Position numbers and translations under genes: made by a program
DNA from: Mesorhizobium neociceri
GTDB lineage: Bacteria; Pseudomonadota; Alphaproteobacteria; Rhizobiales; Rhizobiaceae
DNA: 64,000 nt
Reading direction: 5' to 3'
NCBI RefSeq assembly: GCF_013520985.1
Contig: NZ_JACDTY010000002.1
Location: 310,001 to 374,000 of the forward strand
Shown: positions 28,310-36,375 of the stretch, piece by piece
Layout of the letters: the number at the start of each line of letters is the position of its first letter
Position numbering within the stretch: the first letter of the stretch is position 1
Notes under the pieces: model-generated
The model's database searches: none
Told to the model about the DNA's origin: nothing
Seen by the model: only the letters and a program-made list of their open reading frames with translations

Positions 28310-29104
28310 TCAGCCGACCAGCGCCAGCTGCGCCGTAACCGGCGCAAACGGCCGAATCGTCATGCCATCACCAGTAATGGTAACAAAACTCGCCGGCGGG
28401 ATGGCTTGCCAGTCGCCGCCTTCGCGGTCGAAGGGTTCGGAAACGATGCAACGGCCGCCATTGCGAACCGAAGTGTAGAGCGTCGGCGCGTGGGCGTCGC
28501 TCGCATAGCGCACGGCATACAACGCCCGACCATCCGAAAAGGCAGCGGTGAGTTTCAAGGCCGGCTCCAGACCGGCGCGGCGCGATGCCTCGATGACGCG
28601 GGCGGTGGCGCGCGACACTGCCCCTTGCGGGTCGCCGGTGAGACCCTCGTCGATCATAAGCAGGAAAAACAGCTCGGAATCGGTGGTGCCTTCGCGCTGG
28701 TCGAAGACGGCGTCGGAGAGCGAATTCTCCAGCGCACGACGGATTTTTTCGAAGCCGCCGATCTGGCCGTTGTGCATGAACGACCAGTTGCCGGAGATGA
28801 ACGGATGGCAGTTCATGCGGCTGGTGGCACCGCCGGTCGATGCCCTCACATGGGCGAGAAACAGGCCGGATTTGATCTGCCGGCACAGGCTTTTCAGATT
28901 GGGGTCCGACCAGGCCGGAAGAATGTCGCGGTAGAGGCCGGGCTCGGGCCGGTCGCCATACCAGGCGAGACCGAAGCCGTCGCCATTGGTCGGCGACTTG
29001 GCTTCCTGGGCGCAATGGCTCTGGGCAATCAGCGAGTGACAGGGCGCGGTGACGATGTCTTCGAGGAAGACCGCTTCACCAAGATAGGCCGCCCAACGGC
29101 ACAT
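28310..29104 (-). CDS. class II glutamine amidotransferase (YafJ/EgtC-like)
   Basis: N-terminal nucleophile hydrolase fold protein of 264 residues. After removal of Met1, Cys2 (MCRWAAYLG) would be the catalytic nucleophile. Supporting motifs are NGDGFGLAWYGDRPEPG, the FLAHVRAST segment with conserved Arg, NCHPFISGNWSFMHNGQIGG, and TDSELFFLLMIDEGL. There is no synthetase domain, so it likely acts alone or with an unlinked partner. Egt genes are absent nearby, so a role in ergothioneine synthesis is not supported. The DUF6356-like gene lies 15 bp upstream on the same strand. Confidence 0.88.
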   Translation of the reverse strand: MCRWAAYLGEAVFLEDIVTAPCHSLIAQSHCAQEAKSPTNGDGFGLAWYGDRPEPGLYRDILPAWSDPNLKSLCRQIKSGLFLAHVRASTGGATSRMNCHPFISGNWSFMHNGQIGGFEKIRRALENSLSDAVFDQREGTTDSELFFLLMIDEGLTGDPQGAVSRATARVIEASRRAGLEPALKLTAAFSDGRALYAVRYASDAHAPTLYTSVRNGGRCIVSEPFDREGGDWQAIPPASFVTITGDGMTIRPFAPVTAQLALVG

Positions 29105-29119
29105 CGCTTTGACCGTTCC

Positions 29120-29374
29120 TTAGGCGCGATCCATAAGAGCCGACGGCTCCTCGGTCGCGTGTGAGCCTCTGTTGTGCGTCCGCTCATAGAGTTCGCGAAC
29201 GATTCGGCTTGCGGTAGTCTCGAAGAGAAATGGCAAGAAAGCGTGAACGAGTGCTGCACCCGCTGCCATCGACAGGCGCGAGCAGAACCACGCGGCAAAA
29301 GCCATATGGCTGAAATAGGTCTCGCCCACCTTGGCCGGGTGAGAGGTGAAAAGCCCTGCAAGCCGTGTCGTCAT
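29120..29374 (-). CDS. DUF6356-family-like small protein
   Basis: Protein of 84 residues. The start LFTSHPAKVGETYFSHMAFA and the segment GAALVHAFLPFLFETTASRIVRELYE match what I recall of the DUF6356 family of alphaproteobacteria, whose function is unknown. One hydrophobic stretch around residues 25-45 suggests membrane association. I chose the ATG at 29374 because AGGAGGG precedes it; the longer open frame to 29479 has no such signal and would overlap the divergent Lrp promoter. It is probably co-transcribed with the glutamine amidotransferase gene. Confidence 0.75.
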   Translation of the reverse strand: MTTRLAGLFTSHPAKVGETYFSHMAFAAWFCSRLSMAAGAALVHAFLPFLFETTASRIVRELYERTHNRGSHATEEPSALMDRA

Positions 29375-29489
29375 GGTGATCCCTCCTGCCGGGATAAGCC
29401 CCGATGCTGGGTATCCTGCCACGGGGAAAAGGTTCATCGGTCTCAAATTGTCCTTGTCTAACGCTGTGGTTCGAGACATTCATCCCAAC

Positions 29490-29960
29490 ATGGCGCTTGA
29501 ATTCGATGAAATCGACCGAAGATTGCTGGCCGAACTGCAACGCGACGGCACGCTGTCGGTCGACCAGCTCTCCGAAAAAGTGTCGCTGTCGCGCAACGCC
29601 TGCTGGCGCCGTGTGAAGCGGCTGGAGGAGGACGGCGTCATCACCGGCCGGGTGGCGCTGGTCGATGCCGACAAGCTCGGGCTCGGGCTTTCGGTGTTTA
29701 TCCTGATCCGCACCTCCAACCACGATCCGGACTGGCTGCAGAAGTTTCGGGCGGCGGTGACCGGCTTTCCCGAGATCACCGGGGTCTACCGCATGTCCGG
29801 CGACCTCGACTATGTGCTGCGCGCCCGCGTCGCCGATGTGAAAGCCTATGATCGGCTCTACCAGCGGCTGATCGCCAAGGTGGCGCTGTCGGACGTCTCG
29901 GCCTCCTTCGTCATGGAAGAGATCAAGGAAACGACGGTCGTGCCCGTGGAACTGCGCTAG
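29490..29960 (+). CDS. Lrp/AsnC-family transcriptional regulator
   Basis: Regulator of 156 residues. The N-terminal helix-turn-helix is FDEIDRRLLAELQRDGTLSV followed by LSEKVSLSRNACWRRVKRLEE (about residues 5-45). The C-terminal RAM (ACT-like) ligand domain includes VYRMSGDLDYVLRARVADV and ends in KETTVVPV. It is divergent from the DUF6356-like gene, with a 115-bp intergenic region that should hold both promoters. The effector is probably an amino acid; the target is unknown. The ATG at 29490 gives the usual family length. Confidence 0.92.
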   Translation: MALEFDEIDRRLLAELQRDGTLSVDQLSEKVSLSRNACWRRVKRLEEDGVITGRVALVDADKLGLGLSVFILIRTSNHDPDWLQKFRAAVTGFPEITGVYRMSGDLDYVLRARVADVKAYDRLYQRLIAKVALSDVSASFVMEEIKETTVVPVELR

Positions 29961-30000
29961 GCAGTATCGCTGCGTTCGAGATTGGCCGCGGCCTCTCAGC

Positions 30001-30185
30001 TTCGTCATCCCTGGGCGGCGCAGGAGCGAAGCTCCGTCGCGGAGACCCTGGGATCCATGCCGCGACCTTGGCCGTGGAGAGCAGCGGCGCAGAATCCTGC
30101 ACCGTTGCAACGCTCATGTGCCCCGGCATGGATCCTCGGTCTGCGCCGCGTCGCTTCGCTCCTTGCTTCGCCCGTGGATGACGAA
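30001..30185. repeat. long inverted-repeat element with TTCGTCATCC/GGATGACGAA ends
   Basis: The ends TTCGTCATCC and GGATGACGAA are inverse copies, and internal matches include ATCCATGCC/GGCATGGAT and AGCGAAGC/GCTTCGCT. It resembles the intergenic mosaic elements of rhizobia by recollection. It fills half of the 358-bp gap before dut; the remaining 130 bp show no gene. Confidence 0.75.
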
Positions 30186-30318
30186 CCTGGTTGTGCCTTC
30201 GCCAATCGCAAAGCACGCACGTTGGGCGGCAGGGTCATCGTGACGCCGCAAAGAAAGGCGTTGATAGCGGGGCGGGCGAGTTGACCGAATCGCCGTTCGC
30301 GCCGATAGGATCGATTTT

Positions 30319-30804
30319 ATGCGCGCAGCCCTCCAAAATTCCTCCGTCATTGGTCCCACTGTCGGCTTCGTCAGGTTGCCGCATGGTGAAGGACTTCCCC
30401 TCCCCGCCTATGAAAGCACCGGCGCCGCCGGCATGGATTTGCGCGCCGCAGTGCCGGATGACCGGCCGCTGCTGATCCTGCCGGGAAAACGCGCCTTGGT
30501 GCCGACCGGGCTGATCCTGGAGATACCCGAGGGGATGGAAGGCCAGGTGCGGCCACGCTCCGGCCTTGCCTTCAAACACGGGCTGACCGTCCTCAATTCC
30601 CCAGGCACGGTCGACAGCGATTATCGCGGCGAGGTCAAGGTGCTGCTGGTCAATCTTGGCGACGAGGATTTCGCGGTGACGCGCGGCATGCGCATTGCCC
30701 AGATCGTCTTTGCCACGGTGACGCAGGCGACGGTCGAGGAGCGCAGCCTGGCCGGCGCAACGACGCGCGGCTCCGGCGGGTTCGGATCGACCGGCACCGC
30801 CTGA
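30319..30804 (+). CDS. dut: deoxyuridine 5'-triphosphate nucleotidohydrolase
   Basis: Trimeric dUTPase of 161 residues that hydrolyses dUTP to dUMP and keeps uracil out of DNA. All five motifs are seen: [18 protein letters not shown] (motif 2), [16 protein letters not shown] (motif 3, catalytic Asp), RIAQIVF (motif 4) and [10 protein letters not shown] (motif 5, C-terminal arm). The length fits the bacterial family. The HAD hydrolase gene starts on the very next base after the stop codon, so the two are probably one transcriptional unit. Confidence 0.96.
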   Translation: MRAALQNSSVIGPTVGFVRLPHGEGLPLPAYESTGAAGMDLRAAVPDDRPLLILPGKRALVPTGLILEIPEGMEGQVRPRSGLAFKHGLTVLNSPGTVDSDYRGEVKVLLVNLGDEDFAVTRGMRIAQIVFATVTQATVEERSLAGATTRGSGGFGSTGTA

Positions 30805-31464
30805 ATGAGAATACCCAAACTGGTTATCTTCGACTGCGACGGGATTCTCGTCGACACCGAGAACCTTGCCAACCGGCGGCTCGCCGAGTGGCTGAGCGCG
30901 GCGGGCTATCCCACCACCTTCGAATATTGCCGCAAGCATTTCTCCGGCCGCAGCATGGTTTCGGTGCAGAAGGAGATCGAAGCGGCGACCGACGTCCGGC
31001 TCGGCGCCGATTTCGTCGATCGCTGGAACGCCGGCCTGCCGGATTTGTTCTCGCACGGCGTCGAAGCGATCCCTTATGTTCGCGACTTCATTGAAGCCGT
31101 GCGCGCGGCCGGCATCGCCTATTGCGTCGCCACGTCGGCACGCATTTCGAAGATGCACATCACGCTCGGTCAGACCGGGCTGCTGCCGTTGTTCGAGCAT
31201 GCGATGTTTTCCGCAACCATGGTCAGCCGCGGCAAGCCTTTTCCGGACCTGTTCCTGCATGCGGCAAAGACCATGGGTTTTGCGCCCGCCGACTGCATCG
31301 TCATCGAAGACAGCGTTGCCGGAACACAGGCCGGCATTGCTGCCGGCATGCGCGTCTACTCCTATCATGGCGACCCCTATTCCGACCGCGATGGGCTGAC
31401 CGACGCCGGCGGCATATTGTTCGACGACATGCGCGAACTGGCAGGGCTGGTGCCGATCCTCTGA
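30805..31464 (+). CDS. HAD-superfamily hydrolase (beta-phosphoglucomutase/GS-like group)
   Basis: Phosphatase or phosphomutase of 219 residues. The nucleophile motif is IFDCDGILVDTE (about residues 7-18, DxD), motif II is VATSARISK, and motifs III/IV are KPFPDLFLHAAKTMG and CIVIEDSVAGTQAGIAAGM. The helical cap between motifs I and II belongs to the subfamily I type. The ATG immediately follows the dut stop, with translational coupling likely. The substrate is probably a small sugar phosphate or nucleotide; the dut linkage would suit house-cleaning of nucleotides, but this is inference. Confidence 0.88.
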   Translation: MRIPKLVIFDCDGILVDTENLANRRLAEWLSAAGYPTTFEYCRKHFSGRSMVSVQKEIEAATDVRLGADFVDRWNAGLPDLFSHGVEAIPYVRDFIEAVRAAGIAYCVATSARISKMHITLGQTGLLPLFEHAMFSATMVSRGKPFPDLFLHAAKTMGFAPADCIVIEDSVAGTQAGIAAGMRVYSYHGDPYSDRDGLTDAGGILFDDMRELAGLVPIL

Positions 31465-31543
31465 CCTGATTTCATACGGGCTGCACAGACCAATCGTCCG
31501 TGCTAGCTTCCGCGCGCTCTACAGCCAGAGGCGGCCCCCGCTT

Positions 31544-32399
31544 ATGAGATCCATTCCGTTTCGCCTCGCCCTAGCGCTCGTGCTGCTGCCGTGGCTGTGG
31601 ACCTCAGCCGGCGCACAGGCCGTCAGCTTTTCCGGAGTTCGGCAGCACCATCCGCGGCCACACGGATGTGACCTATCTCGACCTCGCCAGGATGGTCATT
31701 CCCGACCTCGCGGGCGACGGTGACGGCTTCTACAAGGGCGGGTTGCCGATCGAGATGCGCCATATCGAGGGACCGGATGGCGGCGGTTCGCCACCCGATA
31801 CATCGGGCCTCTCCAACGCCGGCGTTCTAGCCGTCAAGGCCGGCGACAAGGACCGGCTGGCGATGCTTTACGATCTCGGCGACTCGCCCGATAGCGCCGA
31901 GGGCTATGCGGTGCTCGCGCTGTACGACATCACCGAAAAGCCTAAGCTACTCGACGCCGTCAATGTAGCGGTCGACCGCAGTACCTATTTCCGCGAGCCG
32001 GGCAAACTTCCCGTCAGCGCCGGCGACGATGTCCTCGTCACCATGAGCACGCATTTCAATTCAAGCCAGGGCTATGTGATCACGCCGCTGATCATGGTGC
32101 GCGACGACAAGTTCGAACTGATCGACATGATCTACACGTTCGACGAGAACCTCTGCGCCTACAGCCGCAAGCAGGATGTGGCTTTCCAGACGATCGCTGA
32201 CGACCGGCCTTATGCTGCGATCAAGGTGACTGTGACCGATGCCACAGTGCCGAGCGGTGAAAGTTGCGACGAGCAACCGCCCAAGCCTGAATCTCACGCG
32301 ATTTCCGTCACCTATCACTGGGACGAGAAGGCGTCGCATTACGTCAAGGATTCCGACGCGCTGGACAAATTGGCAGGAGAGAACGCCAAACGCTTCTGA
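31544..32399 (+). pseudogene. secreted hypothetical protein gene interrupted by a one-base frameshift
   Basis: The ATG at 31544 opens a clear signal peptide (MRSIPFRLALALVLLPWLW, then TSAGAQAVS). At the TTTT run near 31628-31631 the frame is lost. Removing one T joins it to the frame that continues FPEFGSTIRGHTDVTYLDLA and runs to 32399, giving a protein of about 285 residues. A shorter frame opening at GTG 31668 lacks the signal peptide and starts mid-domain. So this is one gene with a +1 base in a homopolymer, either a sequencing error or a real lesion. The mature protein has many acidic residues and a Cys pair (SCDEQPPKPE region); I do not recognise its family. Confidence 0.75.
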
Positions 32400-32476
32400 G
32401 CCAACCGCATTCGTTTGCCCGGTGCAAATCGGCACGATAGAATCCGCAGACATTTCCGCACATGAAGGGAAGCACC

Positions 32477-33280
32477 ATGGACAAGGGCAAGATCTTTCGC
32501 GACCTGCACGCCTCGACGTTCGTCATGCCCAATCCATGGGACGTCGGCACGACCAAGCTTCTGGCGTCCTTCGGCTTCAAGGCGCTGGCGACAACCAGCG
32601 CCGGCTTTGCCTTTTCGCGCGGCCTGCCCGATGGCGCTGTGACGTTCGAGGCGATGATCCACCATTGCCGCGAGCTGACGGCGGCAACCAGCCTGCCGGT
32701 CTCGGCCGATCTCGAGAAGGGCAAGGGCGACAGTGCGACGAGTGCCGCCGAGACGGTTTTTGCGGCCGAAGCGGCAGGTCTCGCCGGCTGCTCGATCGAG
32801 GACCATACCGGCGATCCGGACAAGCCGATCTACGATTTTGCGCATGCCGTCGAGCGCGTCGCCGCGGCAGCGGAGGCGGCGCGGGCGCTCAAGCACGATT
32901 TCGTCTTCACCGCACGGGCCGAGAATTTCCTGTGGGGCAAGCCGGACCTCGACGACACGATAAAGCGGCTGCAGGCCTTCGAGAAGGCCGGTGCGGACGT
33001 CCTCTATGCACCTGGCCTCAACGATGTCGAAACGATCCAGAAAGTCTGCTCGGCGGTGAGCAGGCCGGTCAATGTCATGGCGCTGCCGGGTTTCACCATC
33101 GCCGACCTCGCCATGGCCGGGGTCAAGCGCATCTCGCTCGGCCCGTGGCTGACCAATTTCGCCTTCGGCATGCTGGAGACGGCGGCGCGCGAAATCCAGC
33201 AGGACGGCACGTTCGGCTTCACCCGCGCCGCCATGCCGTTCGGCAAGCTGCAGGCGCTGTTTTCCAAATCCTCAGCCTAA
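32477..33280 (+). CDS. isocitrate lyase/PEP mutase-family protein
   Basis: TIM-barrel C-C or P-C lyase of about 267 residues. The start region FRDLHASTFVMPNPWDVGTT, ADLEKGKGDSATSAAETV and the metal/substrate segment GCSIEDHTGDPDKPIYD are typical of the PEP_mutase subgroup related to 2-methylisocitrate lyase and oxaloacetate decarboxylase. FTARAENFLWGKPDLDDTI carries the conserved Arg-Ala-Glu. It lacks the KKCGH motif of true isocitrate lyase. I use the ATG at 32477, with GAAGGGA upstream; an ATG at 32462 is in frame. The 3-hydroxyproline dehydratase-type gene follows 12 bp after the stop. Confidence 0.82.
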   Translation: MDKGKIFRDLHASTFVMPNPWDVGTTKLLASFGFKALATTSAGFAFSRGLPDGAVTFEAMIHHCRELTAATSLPVSADLEKGKGDSATSAAETVFAAEAAGLAGCSIEDHTGDPDKPIYDFAHAVERVAAAAEAARALKHDFVFTARAENFLWGKPDLDDTIKRLQAFEKAGADVLYAPGLNDVETIQKVCSAVSRPVNVMALPGFTIADLAMAGVKRISLGPWLTNFAFGMLETAAREIQQDGTFGFTRAAMPFGKLQALFSKSSA

Positions 33281-33292
33281 GGGGTCCAGCGC

Positions 33293-34291
33293 ATGACACT
33301 CACCGTCGTCGACATGCACACCGGCGGCGAGCCGCTCAGGATCGTCACCGGCGGTTATCCTGAGATCCCCAAGGGTACGATCCTGGAGAAGCGCGCCTAT
33401 GTGCGCGACCATCTCGACCATTTGCGCAAGCTGCTGATCTTCGAGCCGCGCGGCCATTACGACATGTATGGCGCGCTGCTGGTGGAGCCCGATCTGCCGG
33501 GCGCCGACCTCGCCGTGCTGTTCATGCACAATGAGGGCTATTCGACCATGTGCGGCCACGCCATCATCGCGCTTGGCCGCTATGCCGTTGACGAAGGTCT
33601 GGTGGCGAAACAGGAGCCAATAACAACCGTCAACATCGAGGCGCTGTGCGGTCTGGTTGTCGCTTCGGTGGAGGTCAGGGACGGTAAAGCGGGCTCGGTG
33701 TCGTTCGAGAGCGTGCCGGCGTTCCTGTTTGCCCGCGACCAACAGATCGAATTGACGGGATACGGCAAGATTGCCTTCGACATTGCCTATGGCGGCGCCT
33801 TCTATGCGCTGGCCGACTGCCATCAGTTCGGCCTGGAATTCGGCCGCAGCCGCGTGCGCGATTTCGTCGACGCGGCAACCGCGCTGACCGAGCGGCTGAA
33901 GGCGGAGTTCCCGCTTTCACATCCCGACCATGCCGATCTCGCTTTTCTTTACGGCACCATCCTGACTGACGGACGGGATGGATTTTCCGGCGAGGCGACG
34001 AAGAACATCTGCGTCTTTGCCGATGCCGAGGTCGACCGTTCGCCGACCGGCTCCGGTGTCACCGCGCGGCTGGCGGCGATGTATGCCAAGGGCGGGATCG
34101 ACCTTGGTCAGGAGCGGACTTTCGAAAGCATCGCCGGCTCGCGCTTCTCCGGCGCGGTGGCGCGCACGACCATGGCTGGCGCGCATGATGCGATCATCGC
34201 CCGCGTCGGTGGCCGCGCCTACTATTCGGGCCGGGCAGAGTTCACCGTCGAGCCGGATGACGAATTGGGACGCGGTTTTCTTCTGCGTTGA
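33293..34291 (+). CDS. trans-3-hydroxy-L-proline dehydratase-type protein (proline racemase family)
   Basis: Proline racemase superfamily enzyme of 332 residues. The first catalytic site is STMCGHAIIALGRY with Cys (about residue 87). At the second site the sequence is DRSPTGSGVTARLA, with Thr where racemases and 4-hydroxyproline epimerases have Cys. The Cys/Thr pair is the known signature of trans-3-hydroxy-L-proline dehydratases, which form pyrroline-2-carboxylate. MHTGGEPLRIVTGGYP at the N-terminus fits the family. The gene is 12 bp after the PEP-mutase-family gene. No pyrroline-2-carboxylate reductase is seen nearby, so the pathway is not complete here. Confidence 0.87.
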   Translation: MTLTVVDMHTGGEPLRIVTGGYPEIPKGTILEKRAYVRDHLDHLRKLLIFEPRGHYDMYGALLVEPDLPGADLAVLFMHNEGYSTMCGHAIIALGRYAVDEGLVAKQEPITTVNIEALCGLVVASVEVRDGKAGSVSFESVPAFLFARDQQIELTGYGKIAFDIAYGGAFYALADCHQFGLEFGRSRVRDFVDAATALTERLKAEFPLSHPDHADLAFLYGTILTDGRDGFSGEATKNICVFADAEVDRSPTGSGVTARLAAMYAKGGIDLGQERTFESIAGSRFSGAVARTTMAGAHDAIIARVGGRAYYSGRAEFTVEPDDELGRGFLLR

Positions 34292-34296
34292 AAGGC

Positions 34297-34998
34297 CTAT
34301 CTCCTGGCGCTCTCCCGCGCGCCGATCGCCTTGTGCAGATGGACCATCATGGCGGCGGCGAAGAGCGGCGTCAAAAGGTTGAGCAGCGGTACGGCGAGGA
34401 AGGCGGCGATGAGCAGGCCGGCCAGGAACACAGTGCCGGCATATTTCCTGCGCAACGCCCTTGCCTCGTCCTCCGGGCGAAAGCGCATGGCGGCGAATTC
34501 GAAGAATTCGCGCCCGAGCAGATAGCCGTTGACGATGAAGAAGGCGGCGATGTTGACGCCCGGAACCAGCAGAAGCAGCAGGGCGACGATGTTGCCCAGG
34601 ATGACGACGCCGAAGAATTTCACCGACAGCACCAGCGAGCGTAGCGCCGGCATGGCGCGTCCGACCGGATCGGCGGGATAGTCGGTGCGCTCGACCACTT
34701 CGGCGACATCATCGAGGAAGAGGCCGGCGATGATCGCCGTAACCGGTGCGATCAGCAGCGCCATCCCGAAGGCAAGAGCGATTGCCGCGATGATGCCACT
34801 CAGCCATCCGGCCCAGGATGGCAGGCCGGGCAACAGCGAGTGAACCCATGGCAGTGCCAGCCAATCGACAAGACCGGTCAGGGCGAACCACAGAGCAACC
34901 AGCGCCAGCACGGTCAAGCCCAGCGTCTTCAGGAAAACCAAGCGGAATTCGGGAGAGAACAGCCGGCTGAAGGCGGCGCGGGCAGCGTTGGAGATCAC
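34297..34998 (-). CDS. CysZ/EI24-family membrane protein
   Basis: Inner-membrane protein of about 233 residues with four to six hydrophobic segments (VFLKTLGLTVLALVALWF, WLSGIIAAIALAFGMALL, VVILGNIVALLLLLVPGVN, TVFLAGLLIAAFLAVPLL). The loop GYLLGREFFEFAAMRFR is the most characteristic part of the CysZ/EI24 family, linked to sulfate uptake in E. coli. I prefer the GTG at 34998 (MISNAARAAFSRLFSPEFR), which matches the family N-terminus; the frame also allows an ATG at 35040. It is convergent with the hydroxyproline dehydratase gene, 5 bp apart. A sulfate role is not supported by neighbours. Confidence 0.78.
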   Translation of the reverse strand: MISNAARAAFSRLFSPEFRLVFLKTLGLTVLALVALWFALTGLVDWLALPWVHSLLPGLPSWAGWLSGIIAAIALAFGMALLIAPVTAIIAGLFLDDVAEVVERTDYPADPVGRAMPALRSLVLSVKFFGVVILGNIVALLLLLVPGVNIAAFFIVNGYLLGREFFEFAAMRFRPEDEARALRRKYAGTVFLAGLLIAAFLAVPLLNLLTPLFAAAMMVHLHKAIGARESARR

Positions 34999-35077
34999 GG
35001 CGTTTCCACCCCCGGGGGAACAAACTGATATCTCCGACATAGGCGGAGACCCGGCCAGTCGCAAGCCTCCTGGAGCG

Positions 35078-35198
35078 GACGCAATTCCGGACGGAACTGG
35101 AGCAATTCCAGGAAAAGTGTGAACGGTTTTCCGTCCGGAATTGCGTCAAAACAATGAGATAGAGCGGTTCACCGTTTCCGTGAACGGTGAGCCGCTCT
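35078..35198. repeat. two adjacent palindromes between CysZ-like and EamA genes
   Basis: A perfect 19-nt inverted repeat, GACGCAATTCCGGACGGAA (35078-35096) with its inverse at 35129-35147, is followed by a hairpin with arms AGAGCGG/CCGCTCT (35161-35198) and inner TTCACCG/CGTGAAC-like pairing. The second hairpin reaches the last base of the EamA gene. Confidence 0.8.
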
Positions 35199-36099
35199 AG
35201 CGCGCCAGCACGCGCGAGCGGGCGGGAATGGTCATCGCCGCGACGCCTGCGACGACGCAGCCCATGCCCCAGAACGCCGTCGGTCCAAGGCTTTCGCCGA
35301 GGAACAGGACACCGATGCCGACGCCGATCGGCACGCGCAGATAGGCCTGCGAGGTGGTGCCGACCGAACCCAGCGTGTGAATGAGGCGGAAGAAGATGCA
35401 GAAGGCCAGCGCCGTCGAAAACACCGACAAGGCCAGCAAGGCCAGCATCGAAGCCGTCGACGGCGACAGCGTCCAGGGGCGGTCGAAAACCAGGCTCAAG
35501 GGGACGAGAATGACCGCGCCGCACAGCATCGAGCCGGCGGCCGGCAGCATCGGGTCGAGTCCCCGAAAGCCGCGGCCGAAAATGGCGGCACCGGCATAGC
35601 AGACGGTGGCAGCGACAACGGCAAGCTGCGCCCACAATTGATGGCCGAGCCCGCCAAGCGCTTGGGTGCCGACGATCAGGCAAATGCCCGCAATGCCCGC
35701 GCCGACGCCGAACACCTTGCGCAGCGTCACCGGCTCGTGGCGGGTGATCAGCGCCGTCAGCAGAAAGGTGAAGATCGGCGAGGTCGCGTTGAGGATGGTG
35801 GCAAGGCCGGCATCGATGGAGCGTTCGGCGGCGGCAATGAGCGTGAACGGCACGACGCTGTTCAGGCAGGCCTGGAACATGAACCGGCGCCAGGTCACCG
35901 CATCCCGCGGCATGGCGAGGCCGCGCCAGCGGATGAACGCCAGCAGGATGCCGCCGGCGATCAAAGTCCGCCCTGCGATGAAGGTCACCGGCGGGATCGT
36001 CTCGACGCCGACCTTGATGAAGGAGTAGGACGCACCCCACAGCACAGCCAGCACGCCGAGCAGGGCCAGTTCGGTGGTCATGTCGGGCTTTGCGGGCAT
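35197..36099 (-). CDS. EamA/DMT-superfamily transporter
   Basis: Ten-helix drug/metabolite transporter of 300 residues with two EamA repeats. The first is LALLGVLAVLWGASYSFIKV with the usual WGxSF-like motif; the second starts near residue 155 (LAVVAATVCYAGAAIFGRG). The ATG at 36099 gives MPAKPDMTTELALLG; a second in-frame ATG at 36081 is the more typical start position for the family and overlaps the stop of a small upstream frame by 4 bp. Likely exports amino acids or other metabolites; substrate unknown. Confidence 0.85.
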   Translation of the reverse strand: MPAKPDMTTELALLGVLAVLWGASYSFIKVGVETIPPVTFIAGRTLIAGGILLAFIRWRGLAMPRDAVTWRRFMFQACLNSVVPFTLIAAAERSIDAGLATILNATSPIFTFLLTALITRHEPVTLRKVFGVGAGIAGICLIVGTQALGGLGHQLWAQLAVVAATVCYAGAAIFGRGFRGLDPMLPAAGSMLCGAVILVPLSLVFDRPWTLSPSTASMLALLALSVFSTALAFCIFFRLIHTLGSVGTTSQAYLRVPIGVGIGVLFLGESLGPTAFWGMGCVVAGVAAMTIPARSRVLAR

Positions 36100-36362
36100 T
36101 GCTCGTTCGCACTTTCACAATTGATCGGACCCGCTTCTAGCTCACGGCGAGGCGGAAATGTTTCGATCGCGATGCAACCATAGCCGTCATCGTCGCGCCC
36201 GATATGGGCCAGTTCGATGCGATGGCTGCAGCAGCCCCAAGCATCGCAGCCGACAAGAAGCCGGCTTGGCGGAAGGCGATGCCGATTTTCGGGGTAGGCA
36301 AAGCGGCTCCGACTCGCTAGACCCGCGCCCGGCCGGCGTGGCAGAAAGCCGGCAGGTTCCAA
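36078..36362 (-). CDS. possible small protein upstream of EamA gene (doubtful)
   Basis: Open frame of up to 94 codons opening at TTG, with no ATG. Its middle (LLVGCDAWGCCSHRIELAH, then IGRDDDGYGCIAIE) has codon use like real genes here, and its stop TGA overlaps the internal ATG of the EamA gene as ATGA. Against it: no good start, no ribosome-binding site seen, and it would cover the region where the divergent adenosine kinase promoter must lie. It could be a gene remnant. Confidence 0.25.
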   Translation of the reverse strand: MEPAGFLPRRPGAGLASRSRFAYPENRHRLPPSRLLVGCDAWGCCSHRIELAHIGRDDDGYGCIAIETFPPRRELEAGPINCESANEQCPQSPT

Positions 36363-36375
36363 GGCGGAGACATTG

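Noticed and set aside
31668..32399. Intact gene starting at GTG 31668
   Set aside because: The signal peptide at 31544 and continuous coding text upstream of the GTG show that it is the remainder of a frameshifted gene.
32239..33363. 374-codon plus-strand frame overlapping the PEP-mutase-family gene
   Set aside because: Same-strand out-of-frame shadow that runs over two real genes; Arg/Ala-rich, no start signal.
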